In this document: piece after piece, positions 7,979-16,206 of the stretch | Position numbering within the stretch: position 1 is the stretch's first letter | How the letters are laid out: each line of letters begins with the position of its first letter | Assembly (NCBI GenBank): GCA_002698945.1 | Contig: NZZV01000019.1 | Coordinates: forward strand, 1-45,406 | Direction of reading: 5' to 3' | DNA length: 45,406 nt | Origin: Acidimicrobiaceae bacterium | GTDB lineage: Bacteria > Actinomycetota > Acidimicrobiia > Acidimicrobiales > Ilumatobacteraceae | Program-made: the position numbers and the translations under genes | The notes under the pieces: generated by a model | The model's input: the letters and a program-made list of their open reading frames with translations, nothing else | What the model was told of the DNA's origin: nothing | Databases searched by the model: none

Positions 7979-10345
7979 TCAGCCGCGCAGTTCGGCGCCC
8001 AGCTTGGTGGCGGCCGCTACGGCGCCACGGCGGACCTCGGCGACGTCGGCGTCGGTCAGGTTGCGGTCGGCAGCCTGCAGCCGGACGCGGTACGCCAGGC
8101 TGCGGCGGTCGTCACCGAGCGACTCGCCGCGGAACACGTCGAACAACTCGATGTCGACGAGCAGCTTGCCGGCACCCTGCCGGATCGCCTTCTCGAGCTT
8201 CTCGGCCGGCACGTCGTCGGACAGGGTGAACGCCAGGTCGAGATCGCTCGACGGGTACTTGCTCACCGGCTTCCACTGGGCCGGCTTGGGCTCACGGCCG
8301 AGCACCTCGTCGAGGTTGAGTTCGAGGATCGCCACTCGTTCCTGCACCTCGAATCGCTGCAGGACGGCAGGGTCGACCTCGCCGACGGCGCCGGTCGGCT
8401 CCTTGCCCGCCTGGAGCGTGGCCGAGCGGGTGGCGTGCAGACCGGGCGGCACGCGACCCTGATCGATTCGTGCACCGACGCCGAGCGCCGAGGCGATCTC
8501 GCGCCACACGGCCATCGCCGCCGGCGCCTCCTGACCGGCCAGCACGACGCACAGCGCCTCGTACTCGTCGGGCAGTTCGCCGGTACCAGGCGGGTACACG
8601 TGGCCGATCTCGAACAGCTTGACGCCGGTCGCGCGGTGCGACTCGTTGTAGGCGATCGCCCGCAGCAGGCCGGGGCGCAGTGAGGTGCGCAGCACGCTTT
8701 CCTCGACGACGAGCGGGTTCGTGATGCTGATCGTCGGCCCTTCGAGCCCCGCCTTGGCCAGGGTGTCGGGTGCGAGGAACGGGTTCGGCATCGCCTCGGA
8801 GATCCCGAGGCCGAGGAGCACCTCGCGCAGTCGACGCCGCCGCTGCTGCCTCACCGACAACGCGCCGTGCACGGTCGACTTGGGGACGGTCTTGCCCACC
8901 CGTTCGTAGCCGTAGTGCCGCGCCACCTCTTCGATGACGTCGATCTCCTCGGCGGAGTCGGGACGCCACGTCGGGATCGTCACCGTGCGCGTCTCACCCG
9001 AACCCGACACGGTGAATCCGATCGGGTCGAGCAGCGGTGCCAAGTCGTCCGCGGTGAGCGAGGTGCCGAGCACCCGGTTGACCTCGCTGATCCGGACCTC
9101 GGTCGACCGTTCCTGCGGTGGCAGGCTCGGACCGCGTTCGTCGGCCTCGCCGGCGTGGACGACCAGATTCGGGCAGCTCTGACCCAGCAGCTCGGCGAAA
9201 CGGGCGTGGGCGGTGTCGATGATGTACGGATCGCAGCCGCGCTCGTAGCGGGCCGACGCCTCGGTGCGCAGCCCGAGGCGACTCGACGTCTGGAGCACGG
9301 TGAGCGGGGTGAACCATGCGATCTCGTGGGCGACGACGGTGGTCGCATCCGAGATCTCCGAGTCGAGGCCGCCCATGATGCCGCCGATGCCGATCGGCAC
9401 GTCGTCGGCGTCGCAGATCAGGACGTCGGCGTTGGTGAGGACGCGTGTCTCACCGTCGAGGGTGACCATCTGTTCGCCGTCGTTCGCCACCCGGATGCGG
9501 AATCCGCCGCCGCCGAGCGTGTCGAGGTCGTAGGCGTGGGTCGGCTGATTCAGCTCGAGGGTCACGTAGTTCGATGCGTCGACCACATTGTTGATCGGCC
9601 GCATGCCCGCGGCGAGCAGCCGGCGCTGCATCCAGTCGGGGCTCGGGCCGACCTCGACGCCGCTCATCACGACGCTGGTGAAGCGTCCGCAGCGATCGCC
9701 GGCGACCAGCTCGACCGGCGCCGTCCGTTCCGGACCCCAGTCCGGTTCGGGCGGGCGCGGCGGCCGGAACTCGACGCCCATCTGGGCGGCGACGTCACGG
9801 GCGATGCCCACGTATCCCCAGCAGTCGGGTCGGTTGCGGGTGAGGTCGAGGTCGAACAGCACGTCGGGGCTGAGACCGAGCACCTCACCGTACGGCACGC
9901 CGAGTTCGACGTCGGGCGGCAGGATCAGGATGCCCGAGTGGTCGGTGCCGAGCCCGAGTTCGTCGGCCGCGCACAGCATGCCCTCCGAGTCGATACCCAG
10001 GATGCCGCGCCGCTCGATCGTCATGCCGTTCGGCATCGTGGTGCCGAGCGTCGCCAGCGGCACGACGTCGCCGACCTGCATGTTGAACGCGCCGCACCAC
10101 ACGTGTCGCTCGGCACCGTCACCGGCATCGACGTACACCCGCTGCACCTTGGCCGCGTCGGGATGCTGTTCGAGGCGCAGGACGCGGGCGGTGACCACAC
10201 CGTCGACGGTGTCGCCGACGCGGTCGATCCCTTCGACCGCCAGGCCGAGCGCGGTCATCGTGTCGGCGAGGCGCGTCACGGCGTCGGCGTCGGTCGGGTC
10301 GGCGAAGTCGCCGTACTCGTTGAGCCAGGAGAGAAGAACCTTCAT
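7979..10345 (-). CDS. pheT: phenylalanine-tRNA ligase, beta subunit
   Basis: A 788-aa subunit of the alpha2-beta2 PheRS that charges tRNA-Phe. From the N-terminus: start MKVLLSWLNEYGDF; an EMAP/OB-type tRNA-binding domain around residues 45-150 with HPDAAKVQRVYVD; the B3/B4 editing region with NRPDCWGYVGIARDVAAQMG and NNVVDASNYVTLE; a B5 domain (EVRISEVNRVLG); the catalytic-like core; and a C-terminal FDX-ACB anticodon-binding domain ending DRNLTDADVAEVRRGAVAAATKLGAELRG. The length is typical. It follows pheS by 15 bp with AGGAG before its ATG. Confidence 0.98.
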   Translation of the reverse strand: MKVLLSWLNEYGDFADPTDADAVTRLADTMTALGLAVEGIDRVGDTVDGVVTARVLRLEQHPDAAKVQRVYVDAGDGAERHVWCGAFNMQVGDVVPLATLGTTMPNGMTIERRGILGIDSEGMLCAADELGLGTDHSGILILPPDVELGVPYGEVLGLSPDVLFDLDLTRNRPDCWGYVGIARDVAAQMGVEFRPPRPPEPDWGPERTAPVELVAGDRCGRFTSVVMSGVEVGPSPDWMQRRLLAAGMRPINNVVDASNYVTLELNQPTHAYDLDTLGGGGFRIRVANDGEQMVTLDGETRVLTNADVLICDADDVPIGIGGIMGGLDSEISDATTVVAHEIAWFTPLTVLQTSSRLGLRTEASARYERGCDPYIIDTAHARFAELLGQSCPNLVVHAGEADERGPSLPPQERSTEVRISEVNRVLGTSLTADDLAPLLDPIGFTVSGSGETRTVTIPTWRPDSAEEIDVIEEVARHYGYERVGKTVPKSTVHGALSVRQQRRRRLREVLLGLGISEAMPNPFLAPDTLAKAGLEGPTISITNPLVVEESVLRTSLRPGLLRAIAYNESHRATGVKLFEIGHVYPPGTGELPDEYEALCVVLAGQEAPAAMAVWREIASALGVGARIDQGRVPPGLHATRSATLQAGKEPTGAVGEVDPAVLQRFEVQERVAILELNLDEVLGREPKPAQWKPVSKYPSSDLDLAFTLSDDVPAEKLEKAIRQGAGKLLVDIELFDVFRGESLGDDRRSLAYRVRLQAADRNLTDADVAEVRRGAVAAATKLGAELRG

Positions 10346-10360
10346 GTCGCTGTCGTCTCC

Positions 10361-11374
10361 TCAGAATTGCGCCGCGAAGCGGATGTCGTCGGCGTACATG
10401 TCTCGCAGGTCGGCGACCGCGTGCCGCATGACCGCCATGCGGTCGATGCCGAATCCGAACGCGAAACCGCTCCACTCGGTCGGGTCGATCCCGCCGGCGC
10501 GCAGCACGTTGGGGTGCACCATGCCGCAACCGCCCAGTTCGAGCCACGATCCGTCGGGGCGCTGCACGTCGAACTCGGCGGACGGCTCCGTGAACGGGAA
10601 GTAGCTCGGCCGCAGGCGCGACGAGAAACCCGGGCCGAAGAAGGCGTGTGTGAACGCCTCGATCGTGCCGGCGAGATCGGCGAGGGTGATGTTCCGATCG
10701 ACGACGAGGCCTTCGATCTGGTGGAACACCGGCATGTGGGTCGCGTCGGGCGTGTCACGGCGGAACACGCGGCCCGGTGCGACGATGTAGATCGGCGGCT
10801 CCTGTTCGAGCATCGTGCGGATCTGCACCGGCGACGTGTGGGTGCGCAACACGGTGCGCCCCTCGGTACCACCGTCGGGGGCGTAGTCGACGAACAAGGT
10901 GTCGAACTCACCGCGGGCGGGGTGGCCCTCCCCCATGTTCAGCGCCTCGAAGTTGTGCCAGTCGGTCTCGACCTCGGGCCCTTCGGCGACCTGGAAGCCG
11001 AGTCCGATGAAGACGTCCTCGAGCCGCTCCCAGGCCTGGGTCACGAGGTGGGCGTGGCCACGGGTCGGGGCGGCCGCGTACTCGGTCAGGTCGAGTCGCT
11101 CGGCCGCGACCCGTGCCTGGAGCGCTGCCTCCCCGAGCTCGTCCCTGCGGGCCTCGAGTGCGGCGGCGACGGTCTGCATCGCCTCGTTGACGGCCTGACC
11201 GGCGGCCTTCTTCTCGTCGACGGTCTCGAGCGAGCCGAGCTGCCGCTTGAACGCGGCGAGCTCACCCTGCTTGCCGAGCAGTCGGGTGTCGAGCGCGGCG
11301 ACCGCTGCGAGCGAGTCGGCCTGTTCGACCTGGGTGAGCGCCGCCGCCTGGGCGGCGCGGATGTCGTCGATCAC
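10361..11374 (-). CDS. pheS: phenylalanine-tRNA ligase, alpha subunit
   Basis: A 337-aa catalytic subunit of PheRS. The N-terminal coiled coil (about 1-85) is followed by the class II core with HPARGEFDTLFVD, LRTHTSPVQIRTM (motif 2 region), the conserved ELGGCGMVHPNVL, and motif 3 in GFAFGFGIDRMAVMRH. It starts at GTG 11374 with AAAGGA 5 nt upstream. In many actinobacteria pheST directly follows infC-rpmI-rplT-tsnR; here an alcohol dehydrogenase and an SGNH gene lie between. Confidence 0.98.
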   Translation of the reverse strand: MIDDIRAAQAAALTQVEQADSLAAVAALDTRLLGKQGELAAFKRQLGSLETVDEKKAAGQAVNEAMQTVAAALEARRDELGEAALQARVAAERLDLTEYAAAPTRGHAHLVTQAWERLEDVFIGLGFQVAEGPEVETDWHNFEALNMGEGHPARGEFDTLFVDYAPDGGTEGRTVLRTHTSPVQIRTMLEQEPPIYIVAPGRVFRRDTPDATHMPVFHQIEGLVVDRNITLADLAGTIEAFTHAFFGPGFSSRLRPSYFPFTEPSAEFDVQRPDGSWLELGGCGMVHPNVLRAGGIDPTEWSGFAFGFGIDRMAVMRHAVADLRDMYADDIRFAAQF

Positions 11375-11458
11375 GGGAGTCCTTTCAACACGACGAGCGA
11401 ACGGTCTGGGCAGTGGCCATCCCTGGACGGACTCGGGTGGGCGCGCGGTCGTGAAGCG

Positions 11459-11512
11459 TCACCGTCCCCAGGCGGTCCGCCCGGGGCACGGAAATCGCTG
11501 CGCTGCCATCAC
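11459..11512 (-). CDS. possible 17-aa leader peptide upstream of pheS
   Basis: A short frame from GTG 11512 (next codon ATG) to TGA encodes a peptide ending AAQRFPCPGRTAWGR. A TAGCCT box (11525-11520) lies exactly 7 nt before the GTG, the same spacing as other leaderless starts in the window. Its 3' half overlaps a strong hairpin (11466-11486). It contains only one Phe codon, so classic Phe-codon attenuation is not obvious. It could be a regulatory upstream ORF or chance. Confidence 0.3.
   Translation of the reverse strand: MMAAQRFPCPGRTAWGR
11466..11486 (-). promoter_or_regulatory. GC hairpin in the pheST leader / after adh
   Basis: CCCC with GGGG and GGC with GCC pair around one A-C mismatch, giving about a 9-bp GC stem with a short loop. 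It lies between the adh stop (about 87 nt upstream in transcription) and the pheS start (about 92 nt downstream). It may terminate adh or attenuate pheST. No T-run and no T-box sequence were found. Confidence 0.35.
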
Positions 11513-11519
11513 GGGCGAC

Positions 11520-11525
11520 AGGCTA
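11520..11525 (-). promoter_or_regulatory. possible -10 box of the pheST operon
   Basis: TAGCCT on the minus strand, 7 nt before a GTG that opens a 17-codon frame. If used, pheS would have an untranslated leader of about 138 nt, long enough for leader regulation. Confidence 0.4.
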
Positions 11526-11572
11526 CGCGACCGGCGCCCGGGTGACCAACCGGTTCTCGTCGCGCAGCGTCG

Positions 11573-12622
11573 CTACGACGGGACGACGACCGCGCGTCCC
11601 CGCACGGTGCCGGCCTCGAGGTCCTGGTAGGCCTGGGCGGCGTCGTCCAAGGAGTAGACCGTGTGTTCGACACGGACCACACCGCGGGCGGCCAGGGTGA
11701 GCAGCTCGACGAGTTCGGGGCGGGTGCCCCAGTAGGTCGTTGCGAGGTTGATGTCGTAGCCCTGCGTGAAGAACGAGAAGTTCACCTCACCCCCGCCGAT
11801 CCCGACGATGGTGACGTCCGACATCGGCCGGGCGACGGACCGTGCCAACTCGATCGTCGCCGTCGCGCCAACGAAGTCGATCACGACGTCGGCACCGCGC
11901 CCGCCGGTGAGCGCACGGATCTCCTCGGCTGCCGACTCGCCCGACGTCACGGTGTGGTCCGCGCCGACGGAGACCGCCAGGTCGAGCGCCTCCTGCTTCA
12001 CGTCGACGGCGACGACCTGGGCGGCTCCGAGGGCCTTGGCGATCTGCACGCCGACGTGGCCGAGGCCACCGACGCCGATCGCGACCAGCGTGGCGTCGGG
12101 GGCGAGCAGGTGACGCGACCGATTGATCGCGTGGTACGGGGTCAGCCCGGCGTCCGTGAGTCCGGCGGCGGTGACCGGCTCGAGCCCATCCGGGAGCGGT
12201 ACCGCCTGTCGGGCGTCGGGCACCAGCAGGTACTCGGCCATGCCCCCGTCGAGGCCGAGCCCTCCGCCGCCTCCCGGGACCGGCGCCTCCATCGGGTTCT
12301 CGCAATAGTTCTCGATGCCCACCGAGCAGCGGGCGCAGGTGCCGCATCCCCACGGGCCGTAGACGGCGACCGGCTGACCGATCTGCACGTTCGTGACGCC
12401 GTCACCGACGGCGTGCACCCAACCGGCGTTCTCGTGGCCCAGTGTGAACGGTGGGTTCCACGGCAACAGTCCCGGCTCGAAGTCGTGCATCAGGTGCAGG
12501 TCGGAGTGGCACGCACCCGCACCGCCGATGCGGATCACCACCTGGCCCGGGCCGGCCGTCGGGTCGGGCACCTCGACCAGCTCCGGGGACGACTTCCAGT
12601 CCATCAAACGGAGTGCTTTCAT
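11573..12622 (-). CDS. zinc-dependent NAD-type alcohol dehydrogenase
   Basis: A 349-aa medium-chain dehydrogenase, expected to oxidise alcohols or reduce aldehydes/ketones. Catalytic-zinc residues lie in GACHSDLHLM (Cys about 38) and TLGHENAGWV (His about 62), and the structural-zinc cysteines in GCGTCARCSVGIENYCENP. The Rossmann glycine motif is GVGGLGHVGVQIAK, followed by an acidic residue in VVAVDVKQ, indicating NAD preference. It resembles the 345-aa Rhodococcus-type ADH. Start ATG 12622 has an ideal GAGGAGG Shine-Dalgarno; the in-frame region further upstream is antisense to the SGNH gene. Substrate unknown. Confidence 0.93.
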   Translation of the reverse strand: MKALRLMDWKSSPELVEVPDPTAGPGQVVIRIGGAGACHSDLHLMHDFEPGLLPWNPPFTLGHENAGWVHAVGDGVTNVQIGQPVAVYGPWGCGTCARCSVGIENYCENPMEAPVPGGGGGLGLDGGMAEYLLVPDARQAVPLPDGLEPVTAAGLTDAGLTPYHAINRSRHLLAPDATLVAIGVGGLGHVGVQIAKALGAAQVVAVDVKQEALDLAVSVGADHTVTSGESAAEEIRALTGGRGADVVIDFVGATATIELARSVARPMSDVTIVGIGGGEVNFSFFTQGYDINLATTYWGTRPELVELLTLAARGVVRVEHTVYSLDDAAQAYQDLEAGTVRGRAVVVPS

Positions 12623-12697
12623 GATCGAACCTCCTCGATTCGTCCTGCATGTGACGGTACACAGCGGTCCTGCCGAGGTCGAGAGGTCTTCAGGCCG

Positions 12698-12703
12698 TAT
12701 CGT
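12698..12703 (+). promoter_or_regulatory. -10 box of the SGNH gene (leaderless)
   Basis: TATCGT lies 7 nt before GTG 12711, supporting this start rather than ATG 12621, which would overlap the divergent adh start. Confidence 0.5.
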
Positions 12704-12710
12704 CGCGTCC

Positions 12711-14204
12711 GTGCGGTGGATCACGGGGCTCGACGCGCGACAGCGCGTCATCGGCGCGATCGGCCTCACTGCGGCGCTCGTCCTGACGATCGCCGTGGTC
12801 GTGGCGACGAGCGGTGGACCGAACGACACCGTCGCCGCCGACGACGCCGACCCCTCCCTCATCACCGGCACGACGACCGCCACGTCGACCGCCACGTCGA
12901 CTGCCAGGACCACCGTCGTCGCCACGACGTCGACGCTGCCGACCGCCGCGGTGGTGAGCGCCGTCCCCGTGTCGACCTCGACCACGACATCGTCGACCAG
13001 CTCGACCACGACCACGACGATCGATCCGGCGTTGCTGCTCCCCACGCTCAGGCCGGGCGACACCGGACCGGAGGTGGTCCTGCTCCAGCAGATGCTGATC
13101 AACGCCACCGGCGCCGACATCGCACCCGACGGCACCTACGGCCCGGACACCGCACTCGCGGTCACGAACTTCCAGAAGCTGTTCGGGTTGCCGGTGACGG
13201 GCGAGGCCGACCACGAGACCCGCCAACTGCTCCGCTACGTCGACGGTGGGCGGTCGAGCGCACTGCCCTCGTGGTCGATTCCATCACTCGGCAACGGTGG
13301 CGCCGACGGATGTCAGGTGACCGTCGTCGGTGACTCGTTGATGGCCGGCGCCGAGGGGCTCCACGAGCGAGCGCTCGGTGCGATCGGCTGTGCCTCGGCC
13401 GTCGACGGCGAGGGTGGCCGGTCGCTCGCCTACGGGTGGCAGTGCCGGGAGACCCAGTCGGACGGCAGCAGACCCTTACTCATGTATCCCGAGCCGCTCC
13501 CCGGCAACGCCACCTGTGCGCCGTCGGGGCTCACCTTGTTGGCACTGTGGGGGCAGGCCGACGCCCTCGGGGACATCGTGGTCGTGGCCCTGGGCACCAA
13601 CGATGCCGGCCTGTACTCCCCGGCGAGGTGGGAGCAGCACTGGAACGAGGCGCTGCGCCTGACCGGGAACCGACCGACCATCTTCGTGAGCACCAGAGCT
13701 CGCGCCGGCACGTCACGGGTACCCCAGCAGGACGCCTACTCGGCGGCGCTGCGCACCTGGTGCAACGGCCAGCCTCGTTGTCACCTCGCCGACTGGGCGC
13801 TCACGATGGAGGCCAACGACTGGTCGCGGTACTCCGACGACGTGCACCTCCGATCGGCCGGCACCCAGGCGCGGGCCGACTTCGTGGCGGCGTCGGTCCG
13901 GGCGCTGTTCGACGGTGTCCCGCTGCCGAACCCTCGGCCGGTGCCGACGCCCGTCACGACGATCCTGCCCGCCGTGACCACGACCACCGTCGCCCGCTCG
14001 ACCACCACGATTGCCGCGACGACCACGACGTCCACGACTGCAGCGCCCACGTCGACGACTGCACCGGCGACGACCACGGCCACGACCACGACCACGACGA
14101 CGATCGCGCCCACGACGACCCGACCCGCCACGACGACCACGACCGTCGTTCCCACCACGTCCACGACCGTCGTTCCCACCACGGCGTCGACGCCGACGGG
14201 CTGA
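12711..14204 (+). CDS. secreted or membrane-anchored peptidoglycan-binding SGNH/GDSL hydrolase
   Basis: A 497-aa surface protein. A single hydrophobic segment (about residues 15-32, GAIGLTAALVLTIAVVVA) acts as signal/anchor. A Thr/Ser-rich linker (about 45-100) follows, then a PG_binding_1 domain (LRPGDTGPEVVLLQQML to FQKLFGLPVTGEAD, about 108-165). An SGNH esterase domain follows with GDSLMAG (block I), GTNDAG (block III) and DDVHL (block V Asp-His). The last roughly 90 residues are a Thr/Pro/Ala low-complexity tail encoded by repeated ACGACC triplets. It may act on cell-wall acyl groups; this is inference. ATG 12621 is an alternative start, but the -10 box favours GTG 12711. Confidence 0.85.
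   Translation: MRWITGLDARQRVIGAIGLTAALVLTIAVVVATSGGPNDTVAADDADPSLITGTTTATSTATSTARTTVVATTSTLPTAAVVSAVPVSTSTTTSSTSSTTTTTIDPALLLPTLRPGDTGPEVVLLQQMLINATGADIAPDGTYGPDTALAVTNFQKLFGLPVTGEADHETRQLLRYVDGGRSSALPSWSIPSLGNGGADGCQVTVVGDSLMAGAEGLHERALGAIGCASAVDGEGGRSLAYGWQCRETQSDGSRPLLMYPEPLPGNATCAPSGLTLLALWGQADALGDIVVVALGTNDAGLYSPARWEQHWNEALRLTGNRPTIFVSTRARAGTSRVPQQDAYSAALRTWCNGQPRCHLADWALTMEANDWSRYSDDVHLRSAGTQARADFVAASVRALFDGVPLPNPRPVPTPVTTILPAVTTTTVARSTTTIAATTTTSTTAAPTSTTAPATTTATTTTTTTIAPTTTRPATTTTTVVPTTSTTVVPTTASTPTG
13978..14200 (+). repeat. Thr-codon-rich low-complexity DNA (tail of SGNH gene)
   Basis: About 220 bp dominated by ACG/ACC triplets with imperfect tandem copies, including a doubled segment coding TTTVVP near the 3' end. 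It encodes the Thr-rich tail and is prone to slippage. Confidence 0.8.
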
Positions 14205-14211
14205 ACTCGAC

Positions 14212-14943
14212 CTACCGCTGCCGGGCTGCTTCGAACGCCAGCAGTGTGGTCGCCATCGCGACATTCAGGCTCTCGGCCCGTCCGCGGTGTTCGATCCGCA
14301 CCCACTGATCGATCGGTGCGTCAGCGGCGAGGCCGTGGGCTTCCGACCCCATCACGATCGCGATCCGGCCCGTCCAGTCGGCGGTCGTGTGGGGATCGCC
14401 CTGGTGCGAGGAGGTGCCGATCAACCGGAGTCCGGTGGCGCGGACGGCGGCGAGGTCGGCTTCGACAACCGGGATGTGGAACAGGGCGCCGGCGGTCGCT
14501 CGCACGACTTTCGGGTTGTACGGATCGACCGAGCCGGGCGTCACCACGACGACGTCGACGCCGGCCGCCTCCGCCGAGCGCAGGATCGTCCCCAGATTGC
14601 CGGGGTCGCTCAGCCGGTCGGCGACGATCGCCAGGTCGATCGTGGACAGATCGATCGAACGCTCCGGCATCGCGACGACGGCCAGGTTCGGCTGCGGTCG
14701 CTCGGTCGATGCGACACGCTCGAGTACCCCGTCGCCCAGCTCGAACACCGCGGCATCGCTCACCGGGTCGGCGCCGGGAGCGACGAACTCGACGAGGACG
14801 TTCCAGTCGGCGTCGATCGCCTCGCGGATGAGCACCTCGCCCTCGACCGCGAACGCACGGGCGTCGGAACGCGAACTGCGGCGCCCGATCAGGCGCCGCA
14901 GTTCTTGGACCTTCTGGTTCTTGAAGGTGAGTTGTTTGCGCAG
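14212..14943 (-). CDS. TsnR/SpoU-type rRNA 2'-O-methyltransferase with a probable CUG start
   Basis: A 243-aa SPOUT methyltransferase, syntenic with tsnR of the infC-rpmI-rplT-tsnR cluster in actinobacteria. SAM-domain motifs are DRLSDPGNLGTILRSAEA, AIVMGSEAHGLA and ESLNVAMATTLLAFEA. The first ordinary start is GTG 14835, but that would remove the N-terminal substrate-binding segment, which is recognisable upstream in frame as LTFKNQKVQELRRLIG and ARAFAVEGEVLIREA. No ATG, GTG or TTG lies between the rplT stop and 14835. A CTG at 14943 sits 6 nt after AAGGA, which overlaps the rplT stop TAA. I therefore place the start there; readthrough or reinitiation is an alternative. Confidence 0.8.
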   Translation of the reverse strand: MRKQLTFKNQKVQELRRLIGRRSSRSDARAFAVEGEVLIREAIDADWNVLVEFVAPGADPVSDAAVFELGDGVLERVASTERPQPNLAVVAMPERSIDLSTIDLAIVADRLSDPGNLGTILRSAEAAGVDVVVVTPGSVDPYNPKVVRATAGALFHIPVVEADLAAVRATGLRLIGTSSHQGDPHTTADWTGRIAIVMGSEAHGLAADAPIDQWVRIEHRGRAESLNVAMATTLLAFEAARQR

Positions 14944-14952
14944 GACGCGTCC

Positions 14953-15306
14953 TTACAACGCAGCCTTGGCCTGGGCGACGAGGCCCGAGAACGCGGCCGG
15001 GTCGGTGACGGCGAGATCGGCGAGGATCTTGCGATCGACCTCGATGCCCGCAGCGTTGAGCCCGGCGATGAAGCGGCTGTAGCTCATGTCGTTCTGGCGG
15101 CAGGCGGCGTTGATCCGCTGGATCCAGAGACGACGGAACTCGCCCTTCTTCGCACGCCGGTCACGGAATGCGTACTGGCCGCTGTGCAGCAGCTGCTCGT
15201 TGGCCGCACGGTACGAGCGGCTCTTGTTGCCGTAGTAGCCCTTGGCCTGCTTGAGAACCTTCTTGTGACGCTTGGTCTTGGTCACACCGCGTTTGACGCG
15301 TGCCAT
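14953..15306 (-). CDS. rplT: 50S ribosomal protein L20
   Basis: A 117-aa primary 23S rRNA-binding protein, start [20 protein letters not shown] with the typical very basic N-terminal extension, then [20 protein letters not shown] and an end at AKAAL. Length is standard (about 118 aa). AGGAGA lies before the ATG. It is third in the infC-rpmI-rplT operon, and its stop codon forms part of the ribosome binding site of the next gene. Confidence 0.99.
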   Translation of the reverse strand: MARVKRGVTKTKRHKKVLKQAKGYYGNKSRSYRAANEQLLHSGQYAFRDRRAKKGEFRRLWIQRINAACRQNDMSYSRFIAGLNAAGIEVDRKILADLAVTDPAAFSGLVAQAKAAL

Positions 15307-15340
15307 CGTGGATCAGTCTCCTTCTTGAATCTCGCGGGAA

Positions 15341-15538
15341 TCAGCGCTCACCCAGGAGGCGCTTGATCTTCTTCTCGTCCGTCGTGTGCACGTCGGCGTC
15401 GCGGTCGAGGCGGTGCTTGCGGCTCGAGGACTTGCCCTCGAACTTGTGCTGGTTGTTCTGCTGCTCGTGGCGCAGCTTGCCCGAGCCGGTCTTCTTGAAC
15501 CGCTTGGCGGCGGTCTTCGAGGTTTTCATCTTCGGCAT
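15341..15538 (-). CDS. rpmI: 50S ribosomal protein L35
   Basis: A 65-aa basic ribosomal protein, MPKMKTSKTAAKRFKKTGSG, ending KIKRLLGER. Two consecutive ATG codons are present (15541 and 15538). The second is preferred because it gives the family N-terminus MPKMK and a 7-nt gap to AGGAG. The start overlaps the infC stop (TGATG), so translation is coupled. Confidence 0.98.
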   Translation of the reverse strand: MPKMKTSKTAAKRFKKTGSGKLRHEQQNNQHKFEGKSSSRKHRLDRDADVHTTDEKKIKRLLGER

Positions 15539-16206
15539 CATTCGTCTCCTGATTGTGCGGGGGGCTCGGCGGCGTCGTCGGCCGCTGCTTCCTCGGCGGC
15601 CGCGTCGGCCGCTGCTTCCTCGGCGGCCGCGTCGGCCGCTGCTTTCTTGGCGGCTTCGTCCGCGGCCTTGCGCTGGGCGTCGATCGCCTGCTTGTCGGGC
15701 GACAGGACCATCGACATGCTGCGACCTTCCATGCGTGCTTGGTTCTCGACCTTCACGATCGATCCGGCGCCTGCGATCACATCGTCGAGGATCTTGCGAC
15801 CCAGCTCGGGGTGGGCCATTTCACGGCCCCGGAACTGGAGGGTGACCTTCACCTTGTGCCCCTCCTCGATGAACTCGATGAGGTGCCGCATCTTGGTGTC
15901 GAAATCGCCCTTGCCGATCTTGGGACGGAACTTGACTTCCTTGATCGAGATGTTGGTCGACTTCTTGCGCGCCTCTTTGGCCTTCTGCGCTTCTTCGTAC
16001 CGGAACTTCCCGTAGTCCATGATCCGGCACACCGGCGGATTCGCCTGTGGTGCCACCTCGACGAGGTCGAGGTCGAGGCCACGCGCCATGCGCAACGCCT
16101 CGGGGACCGGCTTGATACCGAGCTGATCGCCGTCGGGACCGATGAGGCGAACCTCACGGGACCGGATGCGGTCGTTGACTCGGTGTTGGTCGCTCTTGCC
16201 AGCTAT
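15538..16206 (-). CDS. infC: translation initiation factor IF-3, probable AUA start
   Basis: A 222-aa factor that binds the 30S subunit and checks start-codon choice. The N-domain continues upstream of any usual start: VNDRIRSREVRLIGPDGDQ, then ALRMARGLDLDLVEVAPQANPPVCRIMDYGK. The C-domain contains IKEVKFRPKIGKGDFDTKMRH. An in-frame TGA lies just upstream, and between it and the N-domain the only plausible initiator is ATA at 16206, placed 9 nt after AGGAG. Rare AUU/AUC/AUA starts on infC are known to allow IF-3 autoregulation. The C-terminus carries a roughly 40-residue Ala/Glu/Asp-rich tail beyond the usual end, encoded by a 27-bp tandem repeat. Confidence 0.93.
   Translation of the reverse strand: MAGKSDQHRVNDRIRSREVRLIGPDGDQLGIKPVPEALRMARGLDLDLVEVAPQANPPVCRIMDYGKFRYEEAQKAKEARKKSTNISIKEVKFRPKIGKGDFDTKMRHLIEFIEEGHKVKVTLQFRGREMAHPELGRKILDDVIAGAGSIVKVENQARMEGRSMSMVLSPDKQAIDAQRKAADEAAKKAAADAAAEEAAADAAAEEAAADDAAEPPAQSGDE
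15577..15653. repeat. 27-bp tandem repeat, nearly three copies, in the 3' end of infC
   Basis: Copies begin at 15577, 15604 and 15631 with the first 16 bases the same in each. It encodes a 9-residue AAADAAAEE repeat on the minus strand, in frame. Confidence 0.85.

Noticed and set aside
11375..11572. T-box riboswitch before pheS
   Set aside because: No sequence resembling the conserved T-box bulge (UGGNACC) was found on the minus strand.
12621..12710. ATG 12621 start for the SGNH protein
   Set aside because: It would overlap the divergent adh start; TATCGT 7 nt before GTG 12711 and the membrane segment position favour 12711.
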